Numbered from the stretch's first letter, positions 1-8,107 are shown. The stretch is 12,587 nucleotides of DNA from Owenia fusiformis (GCA_903813345.2 CAIIXF020000668.1:46914-59500); one strand, 5' to 3'. Translations and numbers: made by a program. Notes: a model not told the origin generated them from the sequence alone.

Positions 1-1303
1 TATGCAAAAGTCTACCTAGAGGACTTCCAAACCCAGGAATTACATAAAATGAACTATAACGTGAGAACAGTATTATCTGCTGCTGGAAAAGAAAACCAAT
101 TTGTATTGCGAAACGGAATTTTCCAAAAGAAACTGCAGTCCACAATGCCTACTGTCAACAAATAGGGGGACGGCCGGTGTCGACTTAACCTAGGCACATG
201 GAATTTAAATGGGTTTTCACGGTATGAAAATGAAAATTCACAATTTAGAAAATGCAGTAATTGCCAACATGGATATTGATATTTTAAGTGTCAATGAAAC
301 TTTTCTTCGGAAAAATGAGAACCTGGATATAACTGATTACACATGGTTTGGAAATAATCGAAATACTGTTGCACAAGCCAGACGAGGATCAGGAGCTGTT
401 GGATTTTAAGTTAAAAACTCTATTTTACAGCTATATACCTGTGAAATCCTTGATCAGAATACTCAGGACATAATCTTGATTTGCCTAAATTCCAAACACT
501 CGGATTATAATATAGTGCTTTGCTCAGGGTATCTTCCCCCAGTCTCGAAGTCTACACGTGACACTAATTCTGAACAATTCTTTGAAAATCACCGAAATTT
601 TTATGTTTACCAAAATACGGCTAATGATCTTTGTATAATGGGCGATTTTAATGCTAGGATTGACTATATTGAAGGAATCGACCATGTACGTGAAAGAGAT
701 ACTCGACACACAAGAAAATGGTCACAAATCAAGCTTCCTAACATTTTTAACTGATAGCAACATTTGCATTCTAAATGGTCGCTATAACAAGGAAAACAAC
801 GATTTTACATGTATTTCTCAAAAAGGACGCTCAGTGGTGAACTACATCTGTTATCCACAGGAAGATTATGAAAATGTTAAAGTTCATCGGATGACAACCA
901 TTATTGACGATTATAATCTCACTGCCCCTACAGCACTTCCCGATCATTTTATCTTGACATACACTCCGAAATGTTTACAGGATTCAACTGAATCTGTATA
1001 CAATTTGGATGAAATGATTGATGCAGAAACACCTTTAGTACAGCCACCTAAAAGATATAAAACAATGTAATCGCAGGTGATTTCCTTACAAATGAAAAAC
1101 TTTCTCGGCAAATAATTGAACAATAGATAGGATGACAAATGAAGATGTATCTGTCAATCAAATAAAAACTCTTTATGACACATCTATTAAGACAGTGTCA
1201 ACAGAAATGGACCGTTTATGTGAACCGATATATACCTCAGCAAACCAATCCAACCCACAAACGCTCTAAATCATGTAGAAAACCTTATTGAAGCGCTGAG
1301 CTT
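1..1303 (+). pseudogene. Decayed non-LTR retrotransposon ORF, EEP endonuclease domain (partial)
   Basis: This is a relic of the apurinic-like endonuclease/EEP domain that nicks target DNA in non-LTR retrotransposons. EEP signatures appear in order. WNLNG is at 199-213 (frame 1), NET at 293-301 (frame 2), a YLPP-type motif near 530, GDFNAR at 641-658 (frame 2), GRSVVNYI around 825-851 (frame 3) and LPDH at about 936-947 (frame 3). The Asp expected in the S-x-V-D position is Asn (840-842). Damage includes a TAG at 163-165, a frame change near 210-230, an in-frame TAA at 407-409, a frame change near 700, another near 1060, a TAG at 1124-1126 and a TGA where Trp is expected at 1289-1291. After the EEP domain the linker reads through to a KPY(W)SAEL-like stretch ending near 1303. 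No reverse transcriptase follows. Bases 1-162 are open in frame 1 and could be the upstream part of the same ORF or the end of a preceding one; I do not recognise that part. The identification as EEP is firm, the clade is not. Confidence 0.85.
199..965 (+). other. EEP endonuclease domain footprint within the retroelement relic
   Basis: This marks the core of the endonuclease fold from the N-terminal WNLNG motif to just past the C-terminal PDH motif. In the family the Asn of the first motif, the Glu of NET, the Asp/Asn of GDFNA, the Asp of the SxxD motif and the terminal His form the metal-dependent active site. Here the first three and the His are readable but lie in different frames, and the SxxD Asp is replaced by Asn. 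The domain cannot be made as one polypeptide without frame changes, so the copy is inactive. Confidence 0.8.
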
Positions 1304-1740
1304 CAATTATTATCATTTCTGCGGCCAGTAGCTTTTCTACGCTTGCCGTAGAATTTCTGCGATCTCATACTTTTGCAGTCACATTTCCCACGGCAGCCGC
1401 ATGGTGAATTTTAAATTTCTGTTGATAAATAATACTTTTTTTTCATTTTATTTACATTTACAAATGTTACTCATAGTGCTAGGAACATTGACAAATAATG
1501 ATTGAATTTTGTTGAGCCAGTTGATTTCTCCGGGGACCTCAGAAATGAACAAATATTATACTCCGAGTTATAATTTCTACGGCGACCCTGCGGCCTGTAA
1601 AAAAACTGGATACGCCGTATTGAGGCCGCAAGGCGAGCGTAGTTTTCATACGCACGCCGCAGATATACACTGATTTAATTGATCTGCGGTCGACGTACGG
1701 CCGCCGTACGACAAAAGTGACTGGGGTGTAAGTGTTTAGT
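1304..1740. repeat. CpG-rich segment with multiple short hairpins
   Basis: This block differs sharply in composition from the AT-rich surroundings, with many CG dinucleotides and recurring GCCGTA, TACG and CTGCGGCC words. Short inverted repeats are visible. TCTACG/CGTAGA lies at 1336-1352 with a 5-base loop. GCGGCCT at 1590-1596 pairs with AGGCCGC at 1623-1629. CGTACGG/CCGTACG lies at 1694-1710 around a 3-base loop. An AT-rich stretch without CpG (about 1415-1560) sits in the middle. An 11-bp inverted match, TTGAAGCGCTG at 1288-1298 and CAGCGCTTCAA at 1764-1774, brackets the block and might be terminal repeats. The left copy can also be read as retroelement linker coding sequence, and I find no matching target duplication. 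It replaces the part of the retroelement where reverse transcriptase would be expected. Confidence 0.5.
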
Positions 1741-1769
1741 TTACTTGATGAATAATAAGGTTACAGCGC

Positions 1770-2080
1770 TTCAAAGGAGCAGGGAAAGTATCGCAACAGA
1801 CTTTTGATAATTTTGACAGTTGATAATTTTTTTGTGAGTAGTTTCTGGCTGTAAAAAGTAAATGCTTGGGAAAGGCGAATCTATAATCTTCAAGAAAAGT
1901 TCAAAGAATAGTTTCCAGATCAATTGGATTATCTTATAATCCATGTTTAATCCACCCATCAACAAGCTTTTTCAAAATACATTCGTCATTTTCACCATCG
2001 TCCCTCATTTTTTTACAATTTTTCATGCAAAGTTACATTGTTCTTGAACACATGTTTCATCAAGTAAAATATGTAAGGAA
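1770..2080 (+). repeat. Left arm of a ~310-bp inverted repeat
   Basis: Most of this stretch reappears in reverse complement at 9151-9455. Matching landmarks include AGGGAAAGTATCGCAACAGA near the outer end (1781-1800), TCAATTGGATTATCT, GTTTAATCCACCCATCAACA, CGTCATTTTCACCATCGTCC and TGAACACATGTTTCATCA near the inner end. Differences are scattered substitutions and short indels, so the copies have diverged for some time. Similarity stops abruptly after the AAGGAA at 2075-2080. I see no target duplication outside the two arms, and I do not recognise the family. Large DNA transposons or foldback elements could carry such arms. Confidence 0.8.
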
Positions 2081-3251
2081 CTCCATGAAGTTTGTTTTTG
2101 AGTTTTTTTTTGAAAAAATGAACCTCTTAAAATGCATGTTTACAAAAATAATTTAGGAGTGATGTAAAAGATGGCAATGTTTTTCAATAATAACATGCAT
2201 AGGTGGGTGAATTACTCATGTGTGTTGTGTTTTAATCCTGCATTCACTGACTGAGTTAGCCTATTGAAAAATCATAGAGATTAATAATACAAACAGTGAT
2301 ACTATGAATACTTCTACTTCAAGCTCAAATAGCGCTTTCAGGGTCCTGTGTTGAAATACTAGATCACCTTATGTGCATGAATTTTCAAGAGAAACCATCA
2401 GTGCAAGCAATTAAATGAAAGCATCATCCGAACATCACTTGAAAAGTACTAAAGTGGTGAAAAATTGCAGGATGTTGACAGAAAATGTGCCTAGGGGAGA
2501 GGGTCGTCTCTCAACCCCCCTCCACCCCCTCCCTGGTCACGGGACTAATACATGTGATATGGCAAAGTCCAATTCATAGATTAAGTTTCCCTTTGTTGGC
2601 ATTTTTAGTAGAGTTCATGTTTTGTTTATGTTAATGGGTGAGTGGAAGACCCTTGGGTGGGAATCAAATATAAAATGTTTTCTAAAATATATATTTGAAA
2701 TACTTTGTGTATGTACAGTCACAAACTCTAGGCAACATTAACTAGTAATGGGGCAACACCCCAACTCAACTGAGTGAATGTGTAAACCATATAAGGAACA
2801 AAAAACATTACATAAAACAAACTCAGCATGCAAACATGTAAAACTGGCATGGCAAAACAATAGATAGTGAAACTGAATAATAAAAGCACATACGACTAGA
2901 AAACAAGGGATTAATGAACACTGGTGTAAAGTAATGAAGGGACCTGTTAAAATGACATGATGAATGGGGATTGGTCAATTTGAATAGTAGAAATATAAAA
3001 AATGTGAAAATTAGCCAGGTAGAGGGGGAGAGATAAAGGGAGCTGCTGCTCCCCCAAGAGATTCTTTCAAAATGATGCAGTTTCTCACCAATCTGAGCAC
3101 TTCGCATGATTTTTTAGGCAAAACTGTCAAAAAGCTCATCCCTAGGCAAAAGCTTTGCCCTTGGTAAAACTGCTTCTACCCCTTGGTAAAAGCTGGCTAC
3201 AGACTGTGTAAAACACTTGTGTGAGAACTTGAACATGAACGAGTACTGTTA
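2081..3251. other. No gene; AT-rich unique sequence with C-rich patch and a hairpin
   Basis: I see no credible coding sequence in this 1.2-kb spacer between the outer and inner inverted-repeat arms. It holds a pyrimidine-rich patch at about 2510-2535 with runs of C. A short hairpin GGGAGC-tgct-GCTCCC lies at about 3039-3054. The minus-strand frame at 2823-3107 runs through low-complexity, Ser/Leu/Phe-rich sequence and has no recognisable domain. The stretch does not resemble the reverse complement of the corresponding right-hand spacer (7256-9150) by eye. Confidence 0.5.
3140..3195. repeat. Short imperfect tandem repeat (period ~22)
   Basis: CCTTGGTAAAA occurs at 3159-3169 and again at 3181-3191, with a related CCTAGGCAAAAGC just upstream at about 3140-3152. 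The units are too short and few to assign to a family. Confidence 0.45.
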
Positions 3252-3747
3252 TGACCCCCAGTAATGTTGTCCATCTCTCAACCAGTCAATAGTGTGTGCC
3301 AAATTGCTTTCTAAGTGGCTTAGTTAGGCTAAACCTATGTTGTGGTAGCTTACTATGAATTGACCCATAGTCATTTTAAATTGATCTATTATCTATTCAT
3401 TTTTACTTGTCTGCAGTCAAAATAGTGACACAAAAGGGCTAAACGGCTTGCACCAAGGTGCGACCGTCAAAAAGATGAGTTTGAAAAATATGCATTTTTT
3501 TAAATAATACTTGTAAGTATACAAAATAAGATGCAAATTTGATATTGATGTGTAATGATAGTCCGTTCGGGTGTGGTAATTTTATGAAAAACAATTATGG
3601 TAAAAAATTGGATATTTATGACCTTAAAATGCGATTTCTATTAAAAAGTTACTGTTGTCAAGGATATTATTCCTATTTTATATAGTCAGTGTTTTTTAAA
3701 TATACCAATAACCATTTCATTAGTTTTTGACAAAGTAAATAATTATA

Positions 3748-3770
3748 GGGCTCACACAAGGATCAACTTT
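3748..3770 (+). repeat. Conserved 23-bp block of the palindromic element (arm 1)
   Basis: It begins GGGCTCACACAAGGATCAAC and ends CTTT after the shared AAC. It is an exact inverted copy of 3953-3975 and 6758-6780 lies in the same inverted sense; 6550-6570 is a slightly diverged direct copy. It is the best preserved part of both elements. Confidence 0.75.
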
Positions 3771-3952
3771 GTTCATAGCATTTTCATATAAGTGATGTTT
3801 TGAAAAAATACGAAGGTAAACTCAATTTTATTTTTTATTTGTTGAAGAAAAAACAATTATATGTTTGTTTTCTTGTTTCGACTGAAAAATCTCAATTCAT
3901 CGCCCTTGCTTCGCAAGCAGGAGAGTCTACACCAGTACGAAAAAGTCTTCAA

Positions 3953-3975
3953 AAAGTTGATCCTTGTGTGAGCCC
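3953..3975 (-). repeat. Conserved 23-bp block of the palindromic element (arm 2)
   Basis: Exact reverse complement of 3748-3770. The pair brackets the unique centre of copy 1 and would form a stem in single-stranded DNA or RNA. Confidence 0.75.
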
Positions 3976-4085
3976 TACAATTATTTACTTTGTCAAAAAC
4001 ATATATAATGGTTATTCGGATATATAAAAAATAGGAATAGTATCATTGACTTTTGATTTTGAATAAAAAAGTATTACGAGCATAT

Positions 4086-4559
4086 AGTGCATCACTTAGT
4101 TTATAGCTTGCAGACAGTGATCTAAGAGGCATCATCTTGTAGTAATGGGTGTGACAGTGATGAGACGGGAATTGATTTTATTAATGCAAGTTTTGACAAT
4201 CCTAGTATTGATGGTTTATCTTACGGACGTCATATTAAAAGATACCAATTTGCATTACATCAACATCAAAGAAGTTTGATTTGTTCACAGATACGTGTCA
4301 GAGTGATACCTGTAGCAGTTGCACTAGATTGATATACAACAAGATATGTGTGAGCATATATTGCAACATTTACTTAAGAGTTATAATTTTACTAAATCTG
4401 ATGGAACATTAGATAATCTAAGTCTATCTCTTTTGGTTTATTCAATTTGAATAGTACTTTTGCAATAAAGATACCTTAGTTTTGAAACATTAGCAGCAAT
4501 TTCATTTCAAAAAGATCAGTTTTCAACTTCGTACTATGTTTTGTTCATAAAATGTGTAT
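4086..4559. other. No gene or repeat recognised
   Basis: This AT-rich spacer lies between the first palindromic element and the half-site array. I see no open frame of note, no RNA gene and no clear repeat in it. Confidence 0.4.
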
Positions 4560-4566
4560 TCAACAC

Positions 4567-4579
4567 AGGTCAAAAGTCA
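4567..4579 (+). promoter_or_regulatory. Possible DR1 nuclear-receptor site
   Basis: AGGTCA-a-AAGTCA is a direct repeat with one base spacing and one mismatch to the ideal half-site. HNF4 and RXR-type receptors favour this arrangement. It sits at the left edge of the array and may be a chance product of it. Confidence 0.25.
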
Positions 4580-4886
4580 GGGTAATTTCAAGTTTAAAAT
4601 ATCAATATCTTGGATAGTTGGCATTTTAAGACATTTTGCCGATGGTGTGACCCTTCACAACCGATGATTATGTGACCTGAGGTAAAGATCAACTGAATGG
4701 GTGTAGGTAATTTCAAGGTCAATATCTAGCAATTTGGTGTTTTAAGGCAATTGAGAACAATTCTGACCCTTGACAACCGATTATTAGGTGACCTGTTGTC
4801 AGGGTCAAGGTCTATAGGTCAAGATCATTTCGAGGTCATCAATATCTAAATATTTGGCGTTTTGTGAATCATGAATGTGTGACCCG

Positions 4887-4909
4887 AGGTCAAGGTTATT
4901 TCAAGGTCA
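4887..4909 (+). promoter_or_regulatory. Triple half-site (DR0 + DR5)
   Basis: AGGTCA is followed directly by AGGTTA, then TTTCA, then AGGTCA. Related triple arrangements occur at 4816-4838 (AGGTCA, AGATCA, TTTCG, AGGTCA) and 5182-5204 (GGATCA, AGATCA, TTTCA, AGGTCA). The last half-site lies in TCAAGGTCA, the extended monomer site preferred by NR5A/FTZ-F1 and ERR receptors. Confidence 0.35.
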
Positions 4910-5077
4910 AATATCAGTATCTAAGTATTTGGTGTATTAAGGCCCTGGTATCTGCTGTGGCCCCTAGCGACTCATGATAGGGTGACTTCCAAGGTCAATA
5001 TCTAGCAATTTGGAGTTTAAAGGCAATTGAGAACAATTGTGACCTTTGGAGACCAATGATTAGGTGACCTGGTTTCA

Positions 5078-5094
5078 AGGTCATTTCAAGGTCA
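5078..5094 (+). promoter_or_regulatory. Perfect DR5 element (retinoic-acid-receptor type)
   Basis: AGGTCATTTCAAGGTCA has two perfect AGGTCA half-sites spaced by 5 bp, the classical RAR/RXR response element layout. Each half-site is also part of a TCAAGGTCA (5075-5083 and 5086-5094). Its presence in a tandem repeat argues that the spacing arose with the repeat; function is untested. Confidence 0.4.
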
Positions 5095-5240
5095 ATATCT
5101 AAGTTGTTGGCAAATGTGGGGCTACAGTCCTATTTAATGACCAATGATAAAATGACCAGAGATCTATAAGTCAATGTTTATGGATCAAGATCATTTCAAG
5201 GTCATAGCTCAATATCTAATTAGTATTTGGCGTTTTGGGG

Positions 5241-6114
5241 CTGAACGTGTTTTTGTGAAAACAATATGATTTTTCTTATGTAAAGTCCCTGTTATAAAAA
5301 TGATATCATCCAACTTCTTCACTTGAAAAGAAAAAAACATCATGAATCCCCCTCAACCTTTATTTTTCAACTTATTTTTTATGATTTCATTCTGGTTTGA
5401 TTACTTGACAACTTAATGATACACTACATGATTTTACTACTATATGTACGGGTATAAGCATCAAATGTGGTGCCACCTGTTATAAATAACATTCGTAATA
5501 ATGCTTGAATGTATCAAAAAATTGAAAATATAAATATTTGAAAATATCTCTCTCAAAGGGTATTGAAATGCGATAAAGTTAAAAACCATAAGTTCCATGT
5601 TATTTTCCATTGGAAAAACTCAATCTTTCCATTGTTTTCAACATAATTGTGGTCATTGAAAATTAATATCTCCAAAACTAGACTTTATTACAATTCTACT
5701 TATGAAAAAGTTTTAGATCACTTGTTGAATAATATTTTCATGCAATTCAAAGAAAAAAGAAGAACCTCTGTTGAGTAAATAATTTCAAAAAATGTTGAGA
5801 AGGGTTCCCCATTCATAGATTTTTAGATTGTTTGAATGATATTTTTTTAATCATTGAGAATTGAATTTTCTTGAAAGATAACATATTGTGTTTTTGAGAA
5901 ATGTCATATTTATATTGAGAAAGTAGTCATGGTAAAATATATGACGATCAGATATCACTTGCCATACTATACCTGGTCCTTTGCCAATTTGAAGTGAATT
6001 GTAAAATCATATCGGAAGAGAGGACATCCAAATATGAGGTCATTAGTTTAATAACTGCAATCAGTAATCAACAGCCACGAGAGTTACTTTCTCTAGTAAT
6101 TCTGAATTGGATCA
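5241..6114. other. No gene recognised; AT-rich
   Basis: I find no coding sequence, RNA gene or clear repeat in this stretch. It contains A/T-rich words and small imperfect palindromes, such as around 5607-5633, that are expected by chance at this composition. Confidence 0.4.
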
Positions 6115-6153
6115 GTATTGTATTGTATTGTATTGTATTGTATTGTATTGTAT
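6115..6153 (+). repeat. (GTATT)n pentanucleotide microsatellite
   Basis: Seven uninterrupted GTATT units plus a partial GTAT. The perfect copies suggest recent slippage and probable length polymorphism. Confidence 0.97.
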
Positions 6154-6549
6154 AATATGACCATTTAATTCACACTAGTGTCTTCATATGCCTGGACTAA
6201 AAAATCCCGAATCTGTTTGGGTGAAATAACCAAATGTGACCAATAATATGAGTATATTTGAGTATTGTCTCTTCACTTTCCAGTCAAAAATGTAAGATTT
6301 AAAAATATTTTTACAAATAATTGCAGTAAAACATGCAAAATATAATGCACATTGGTTATTGAAATGTAAAGATAGTCCATGAGGGTATGGTTATATTATT
6401 AAAAACAATTATGGTAAAAATTGGGTATTTCTAACCATATAATGCTTTTTATTCCAAGTTCAAAGACATTCTTCCTATTTTACCTCTGAAATGATTTTCA
6501 TACCACCGAATAACCATTATATCAGTTTCTGGCAAAGTAAATAAGTGTA

Positions 6550-6570
6550 GGGCTTACACAAGGATCAACG
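6550..6570 (+). repeat. Conserved block of the palindromic element, copy 2 arm 1
   Basis: GGGCTTACACAAGGATCAAC followed by G. It has one substitution against the other three copies within the shared 20 bases. Confidence 0.7.
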
Positions 6571-6757
6571 TTTTTTAAGACTGTTTATGTACTTGTATAT
6601 CCCCTGCCGTTCTAAGAGGAAGAGCAATGAATTGCGATTTTCAGTCAAAACAATGAAATAAACACAATCTGTTTATTTTGTTAAACATTTAACAAATAAA
6701 ATTGTGTTTAACCTTATATTTTTTCAAAACATCACTAAATATGAAAATATTGCAAAT

Positions 6758-6780
6758 AAAGTTGATCCTTGTGTGAGCCC
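6758..6780 (-). repeat. Conserved block of the palindromic element, copy 2 arm 2
   Basis: Identical, in the same orientation, to 3953-3975 and the exact inverse of 3748-3770. It is the least diverged part of two otherwise well-diverged copies. Confidence 0.75.
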
Positions 6781-7310
6781 TATATTTATTTACTTTGCCA
6801 AAAATGAATATAATGGTAATCAAAATATTTTGAAAACATTGAATAGGTGAAATAGGAATATTATCATTAACAACCATGACTTTTGAATAAATATGGTATT
6901 TTCAGGTCAGAAATATATAATTCTTCACAATTATTGTTTTTTATAAAAATGGCCACACGCAAATGGACTATCATACTTATCAATATCAAATTTGCCTCCT
7001 TTATTGTATACCCATTGCTATTATTTGAAAAAAATAATTTTTTATCAAACTCATCTTTTTGATGGTTGCACCTTGGTGCAAGCCGTTTAGCCCTTTCGTG
7101 TCACCTTTTTGAGTGCAGACAAGTAAAAATGAATAGTTGATGGACCAATCTATAATGATAATGGGTCACTTCATAGTAAGCTACCACAACATAGGTTTTT
7201 GTGATTTTCTGGGGTTTTGGCACACACTACAACTGGTTTAACTGGGGACCATTACATCAATTGGCATTATATCAATCAGGCAAAAAGAGGCCAGTGATGT
7301 GAAAATAGTC

Positions 7311-7315
7311 AATAG
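7311..7315 (+). repeat. Target site duplication AATAG (left)
   Basis: AATAG directly precedes the left terminus of the 792-bp element. The same five bases directly follow the right terminus at 8108-8112. Confidence 0.8.
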
Positions 7316-7344
7316 CACAGTGTTATAGCATGACGGTTACGTCA
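7316..7344 (+). repeat. Left terminal inverted repeat of the 792-bp element
   Basis: Starts with heptamer CACAGTG and runs 29 bp to TTACGTCA. It pairs with 8079-8107 with one mismatch at heptamer position 4. Similarity ends sharply inside this point. Confidence 0.9.
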
Positions 7345-7393
7345 CCTCTGAAAACGAGGTTTGACAGCTACGTTCACTGATTTATCCAATAAA

Positions 7394-7858
7394 ATGGCCG
7401 CGATGGAAGAGAAAACTAAGGTTGGCGCATTATTTTCTACTTCTGTGTATCAGGGTGAACGATTTATGTAAGAATCGCATTCGGTGATACTTTCAGTAAT
7501 GTATATTTTGAACGTAGCCTTTGCAAATTGATGCCCGGGGATAACATGAAATAAGAGAAAAACTGTCGAGTTTGAAATTCAAAACTGCACAAAAATTTAG
7601 TAATTTTTTATTTTTGTTTTTGTTGTTAGGGCATGGTCTACATTGCCTAAAAACCTTGTGGTATATAGATGTAACCTACATACGATCATACAAAGCCAAT
7701 TGAGCATTGGAAACCACCTAATATGTTCTACTCAAGCCATAATAATGTATTTTGAATTTGCAGTAGTTATACACAGTTTACTTATACTTACAGTTAATAT
7801 TTTGAGTGGCTCATGTACTGTGACAACACGAGAATGGACCAAATATTATAAACTTTGA
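7394..7858 (+). CDS. Possible two-exon reading frame inside the 792-bp element (exons 7394-7467, 7630-7858)
   Basis: I do not recognise this protein. Exon 1 would start at the ATG at 7394, which has A at -3 and G at +4, and encode MAAMEEKTKVGALFSTSVYQ and four more residues. It ends in phase 2 before GTAAGA at 7468. A T-rich tract from about 7605 leads to TTAG at 7626-7629, and joining at 7630 keeps the frame open to the TGA at 7856-7858. The product would be about 100 residues, with a hydrophobic stretch encoded at roughly 7740-7800 that could be one membrane segment. The intron would be 162 bp. It lies wholly within the transposon-like element, so it could be a captured host exon pair, an element gene, or a coincidence of composition. 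No homologous copy is available to test codon conservation. Confidence 0.25.
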
Positions 7859-8078
7859 TATCTCAGTCGGTAGGTTTACAGATTATATTCTGTTTCTTGT
7901 AGACCACCTGGCAGATTTGCCCCCGTCTTTATAACCATCCATATATACGTCACCGAATGGAACTAGTTTAAAAGGAAATCTTATCTGTGAATATTGCCTA
8001 CAGGCGAGAAAGAGGACATGCTGCCTTTCCCATCCGCAATTTTTTGTTATCGTTACCACAAAATTTTGCAAATCGCCT

Positions 8079-8107
8079 TGACGTAACCGTCATGCTATAA
8101 CACCGTG
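8079..8107 (-). repeat. Right terminal inverted repeat of the 792-bp element
   Basis: Read from the outer end it starts CACGGTG and then matches the left repeat for the remaining 22 bases. Confidence 0.9.

Larger units (their letters stand above)
3252..4085 (+). mobile_element. Palindromic MITE-like element, copy 1 (right end truncated)
   Basis: The whole stretch is similar to the reverse complement of 7255 down to about 6440. Shared landmarks are CCTATGTTGTGGTAGCTTAC, GGGCTAAACGGCTTGCACCA, CATCTTTTTGA-type sequence and AGTGATGTTTTGAAAAAATA. The element is also internally palindromic: the arm at about 3540-3770 reappears inverted at 3953-4085 around a unique centre of about 180 bp. The most conserved block (GGGCTCACACAAGGATCAAC and three more bases) is at 3748-3770, with an exact inverted copy at 3953-3975. 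Relative to copy 2 the right arm stops early, near 4085. The 75-codon frame at 3800-4027 spans the centre and the inverted arm and is best explained as chance. No terminal motif or target duplication could be fixed. Confidence 0.75.
4560..5240 (+). repeat. Degenerate tandem array with nuclear-receptor half-sites
   Basis: About seven degenerate units recur with irregular spacing of roughly 70-125 bp. Each unit has a core of half-site, TTTCA (or variant), half-site. The cores are at 4580-4596, 4705-4721, 4822-4838, 4893-4909, 4981-4997, 5078-5094 and 5188-5204. Each core is followed by AATATCTA and usually by a TTTGGYGTTTT-like tail. A longer block at 4711-4768 reappears nearly unchanged at 4987-5044, and GACCCTTGACAACCGATGAT-like sequence with TAGGTGACCT recurs between cores. 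The pattern shows ancestral tandem duplication followed by divergence. The half-sites match the AGGTCA consensus bound by nuclear receptors, but no binding is shown by sequence alone. Confidence 0.75.
6295..7255 (-). mobile_element. Palindromic MITE-like element, copy 2 (inverted relative to copy 1)
   Basis: Read on the minus strand it follows copy 1 (3252-4085) throughout, including the unique centre, and extends further at the end where copy 1 is truncated. It is internally palindromic: 6295-6570 is the inverted counterpart of about 6758-7010. The conserved block occurs at 6550-6570 (slightly diverged) and 6758-6780. Outer sequence at 7000-7255 contains the inverted forms of GGGCTAAACGGCTTGCACCA and CCTATGTTGTGGTAGCTTAC. 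The 62-codon minus-strand frame at 6689-6877 lies across the arm and is not conserved in copy 1. I see no transposase. The boundaries are approximate because no target duplication was found. Confidence 0.75.
7316..8107 (+). mobile_element. 792-bp DNA transposon-like element, Transib/ProtoRAG-type ends
   Basis: The element has 29-bp terminal inverted repeats: CACAGTGTTATAGCATGACG at the left, continuing to 7344, and its reverse complement at 8079-8107. The only mismatch is in the heptamer, CACAGTG on the left and CACGGTG on the right. A perfect 5-bp duplication (AATAG) flanks it. A CAC-initiated heptamer with a 5-bp target duplication is characteristic of Transib transposons and the RAG-related ProtoRAG elements, and CACAGTG is the consensus heptamer of vertebrate recombination signal sequences. 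I see no convincing nonamer (ACAAAAACC) at a 12- or 23-bp spacing, and no recognisable RAG1/Transib transposase. At 792 bp it would be a non-autonomous derivative. A hAT reading (CAGTG start) fits worse because no 8-bp duplication is present. The element and its ends are firm; the family assignment is inference. Confidence 0.85.

Noticed and set aside
524-709. Minus-strand frame of 61 codons
   Set aside because: It is antisense to the recognisable endonuclease coding sequence and has no domain of its own.
944-1138. Minus-strand frame of 64 codons
   Set aside because: It lies opposite the C-terminal part of the endonuclease relic and its linker; an antisense shadow.
1288-1774. A complete MITE bounded by TTGAAGCGCTG / CAGCGCTTCAA
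   Set aside because: The left copy can be read as part of the retroelement linker (SAEL), no target duplication fits, and the right copy merges with the start of the outer arm. Kept only as a note on the CpG-rich segment.
1771-1965. Minus-strand frame in the left outer arm, with an equivalent frame in the right arm
   Set aside because: The LMGGLNM-containing peptide is readable in both arms, but most codon differences in the shared stretch change the amino acid and the right copy has a stop, so there is no sign of selection on a protein.
2823-3107. Minus-strand frame of 94 codons
   Set aside because: Ser/Leu/Phe-rich translation of pyrimidine-rich DNA, first ATG with no supporting context, no recognisable domain.
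3800-4027. Plus-strand frame of 75 codons
   Set aside because: It spans the centre and inverted arm of a palindromic element; the frame is not kept in the second copy.
7318-8105. hAT-type reading of the 792-bp element (CAGTG termini)
   Set aside because: An 8-bp target duplication is absent at those boundaries, whereas the CACAGTG boundaries give a perfect 5-bp duplication.
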